The position numbers and the translations under genes were made by a program. Below the pieces are notes generated by a model. That model was given only the letters and a program-made list of their open reading frames with translations, was not told where the DNA came from and ran no database searches. A stretch of DNA of 5,651 bases. Source: Intrasporangium_A sp039812505 (GTDB lineage Bacteria > Actinomycetota > Actinomycetes > Actinomycetales > Dermatophilaceae). Position 1 is the stretch's first letter. Each line of letters opens with the position of its first letter. The DNA lies in the NCBI RefSeq assembly GCF_039812505.1, contig NZ_JBDIAQ010000193.1:1-5651 (forward strand), given 5' to 3'. Below, one piece after another: positions 4,900 to 5,651 of the stretch.

Positions 4900-5651
4900 A
4901 TGATGCAGTTCCACCACCACGGTTACGTTTCCGCGGATCCACGCGTGCGCCCCGTCGCGGGCACCGGTGTCGACCGCCCGGCCGAGCTCCCGGACGAGGT
5001 CGACGTCCTGATCGTCGGCAGCGGCCCCGCCGGCATGCTGCTGGCCGCCCAGCTCGCGCAGTTCCCCAGCATCACCACGCGGGTCATCGAGCGCCGCGCC
5101 GGCCGGTTGGAGATCGGGCAGGCCGACGGCATCCAGGCCCGCAGCGTCGAGACCTTCCAGGCGTTCGGCTTCGCCGAGCAGATCATCGCCGAGGCCTACC
5201 GGATCACCGCGATGAACTTCTGGACCCCCGACCCGGACAACCTGGACAACATCATCCGCACCTCGCGGACCGTCGACGACGAGCACCACATCAGCGAGTT
5301 CCCCCACCTGATCGTCAACCAGGCCCGCGTGCTCGACTACTTCGCCGAGGTCGCGGCGAACGCGCCGACGCGCACGACGCCCGACTACGGCCTGGAGTTC
5401 GTCGGGCTCACGATCGGCGACGGCGAGCACCCCGTGCAGGTCACCCTGCGGCATACCGCAGGCCCGCGCGAGGGCACCGAACGGAAGGTCCGGGCCAAGT
5501 ACGTGGTCGGGTGCGACGGCGCCCGCAGCCTGGTGCGCGACTCGATCGGACGCACCATGACCGGCAACCAGGCCATGCACGCCTGGTCGGTCATGGACGT
5601 GCTGGCCGTCACCGACTTCCCCGACATCCGCACCAAGTGCGCGATCCAGTC
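4900..5651 (+). CDS. mobA: FAD-dependent aromatic hydroxylase, 3-hydroxybenzoate 4-monooxygenase (MobA)-like, C-terminus cut by window edge
   Basis: Class A flavoprotein monooxygenase of the phenol hydroxylase group; the first 250 residues of an expected ~640 are present. The ADP-binding fold is VDVLIVGSGPAGMLLAAQL at 34-52 (GxGxxG at Gly40, Gly42, Gly45), with the ribose-binding acid Glu64 in RVIERR. GQADGIQARSVETFQAFGFAE at 73-93 and SEFPHLIVNQARVLDYFAE at 132-150 are shared with MobA, and YVVGCDGARSLVR at 201-213 is the DG motif that contacts FAD and NAD(P)H (Asp206). The AWSVMDVLAVTDFPD segment at 228-242 is also MobA-like. MobA converts 3-hydroxybenzoate to protocatechuate using NADPH and oxygen; phenol 2-monooxygenases are near relatives and the substrate pocket is only partly visible. 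It is second in the rightward unit, 21 bp after the transporter, which may import its substrate. No break or missing cofactor residue is seen in the visible part. Confidence 0.88.
   Translation, partial: MMQFHHHGYVSADPRVRPVAGTGVDRPAELPDEVDVLIVGSGPAGMLLAAQLAQFPSITTRVIERRAGRLEIGQADGIQARSVETFQAFGFAEQIIAEAYRITAMNFWTPDPDNLDNIIRTSRTVDDEHHISEFPHLIVNQARVLDYFAEVAANAPTRTTPDYGLEFVGLTIGDGEHPVQVTLRHTAGPREGTERKVRAKYVVGCDGARSLVRDSIGRTMTGNQAMHAWSVMDVLAVTDFPDIRTKCAIQ

Noticed and set aside
3229..5580. Very long open frame (783 codons) on the minus strand opposite the transporter and hydroxylase
   Set aside because: It is the mirror of GC-biased codons: Asp/Gly/Glu/Gln/Arg-rich with no fold or family signature, while the plus strand encodes an unmistakable MFS transporter and flavoprotein.

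Overview
The window comes from a GC-rich genome. The dense GC third-position bias, the short SD-led gene junctions and the style of the proteins suggest an actinobacterium, but genus cannot be told from the sequence. It holds part of a catabolic locus for an aromatic (hydroxylated) acid: five protein genes in two divergent transcription units. Both window ends cut a gene. I see no tRNA, rRNA, CRISPR array, insertion sequence or clear terminator.

Leftward unit (minus strand, read from 3232 down to 1). The first gene is a two-domain enzyme, an N-terminal fumarylacetoacetate-hydrolase (FAH/HpaG-type) domain fused to a C-terminal RraA/HMG-CHA-aldolase-type domain. Its stop overlaps by 4 bp (ATGA) the start of a GntR/FadR-type (FCD) regulator. 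After 27 bp comes an HpaE-like semialdehyde dehydrogenase, cut at its C-terminus by the left edge.

Rightward unit (plus strand, 3475 to 5651). A 12-helix MFS transporter of the metabolite:H+ symporter type is followed after 21 bp by a flavoprotein aromatic hydroxylase very like 3-hydroxybenzoate 4-monooxygenase (MobA), cut by the right edge.

Between them (3233-3474) lies a compact divergent control region. Two sigma70-like promoters on opposite strands appear to be centred on the same 8-bp palindrome, so that their -10 boxes abut head to head. Two sequences that fit the FadR-type operator pattern lie inside, and a leader of about 190 nt precedes the transporter.

Reading of the system (inference): the transporter imports an aromatic acid, the hydroxylase converts it to a catechol-type compound, a ring-cleavage dioxygenase outside the window opens it, and the dehydrogenase plus the FAH-RraA fusion process the semialdehyde toward pyruvate and central metabolites. 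The FCD regulator would be the local switch for both units, relieved by a pathway acid. The exact ring-cleavage route cannot be fixed from this window.
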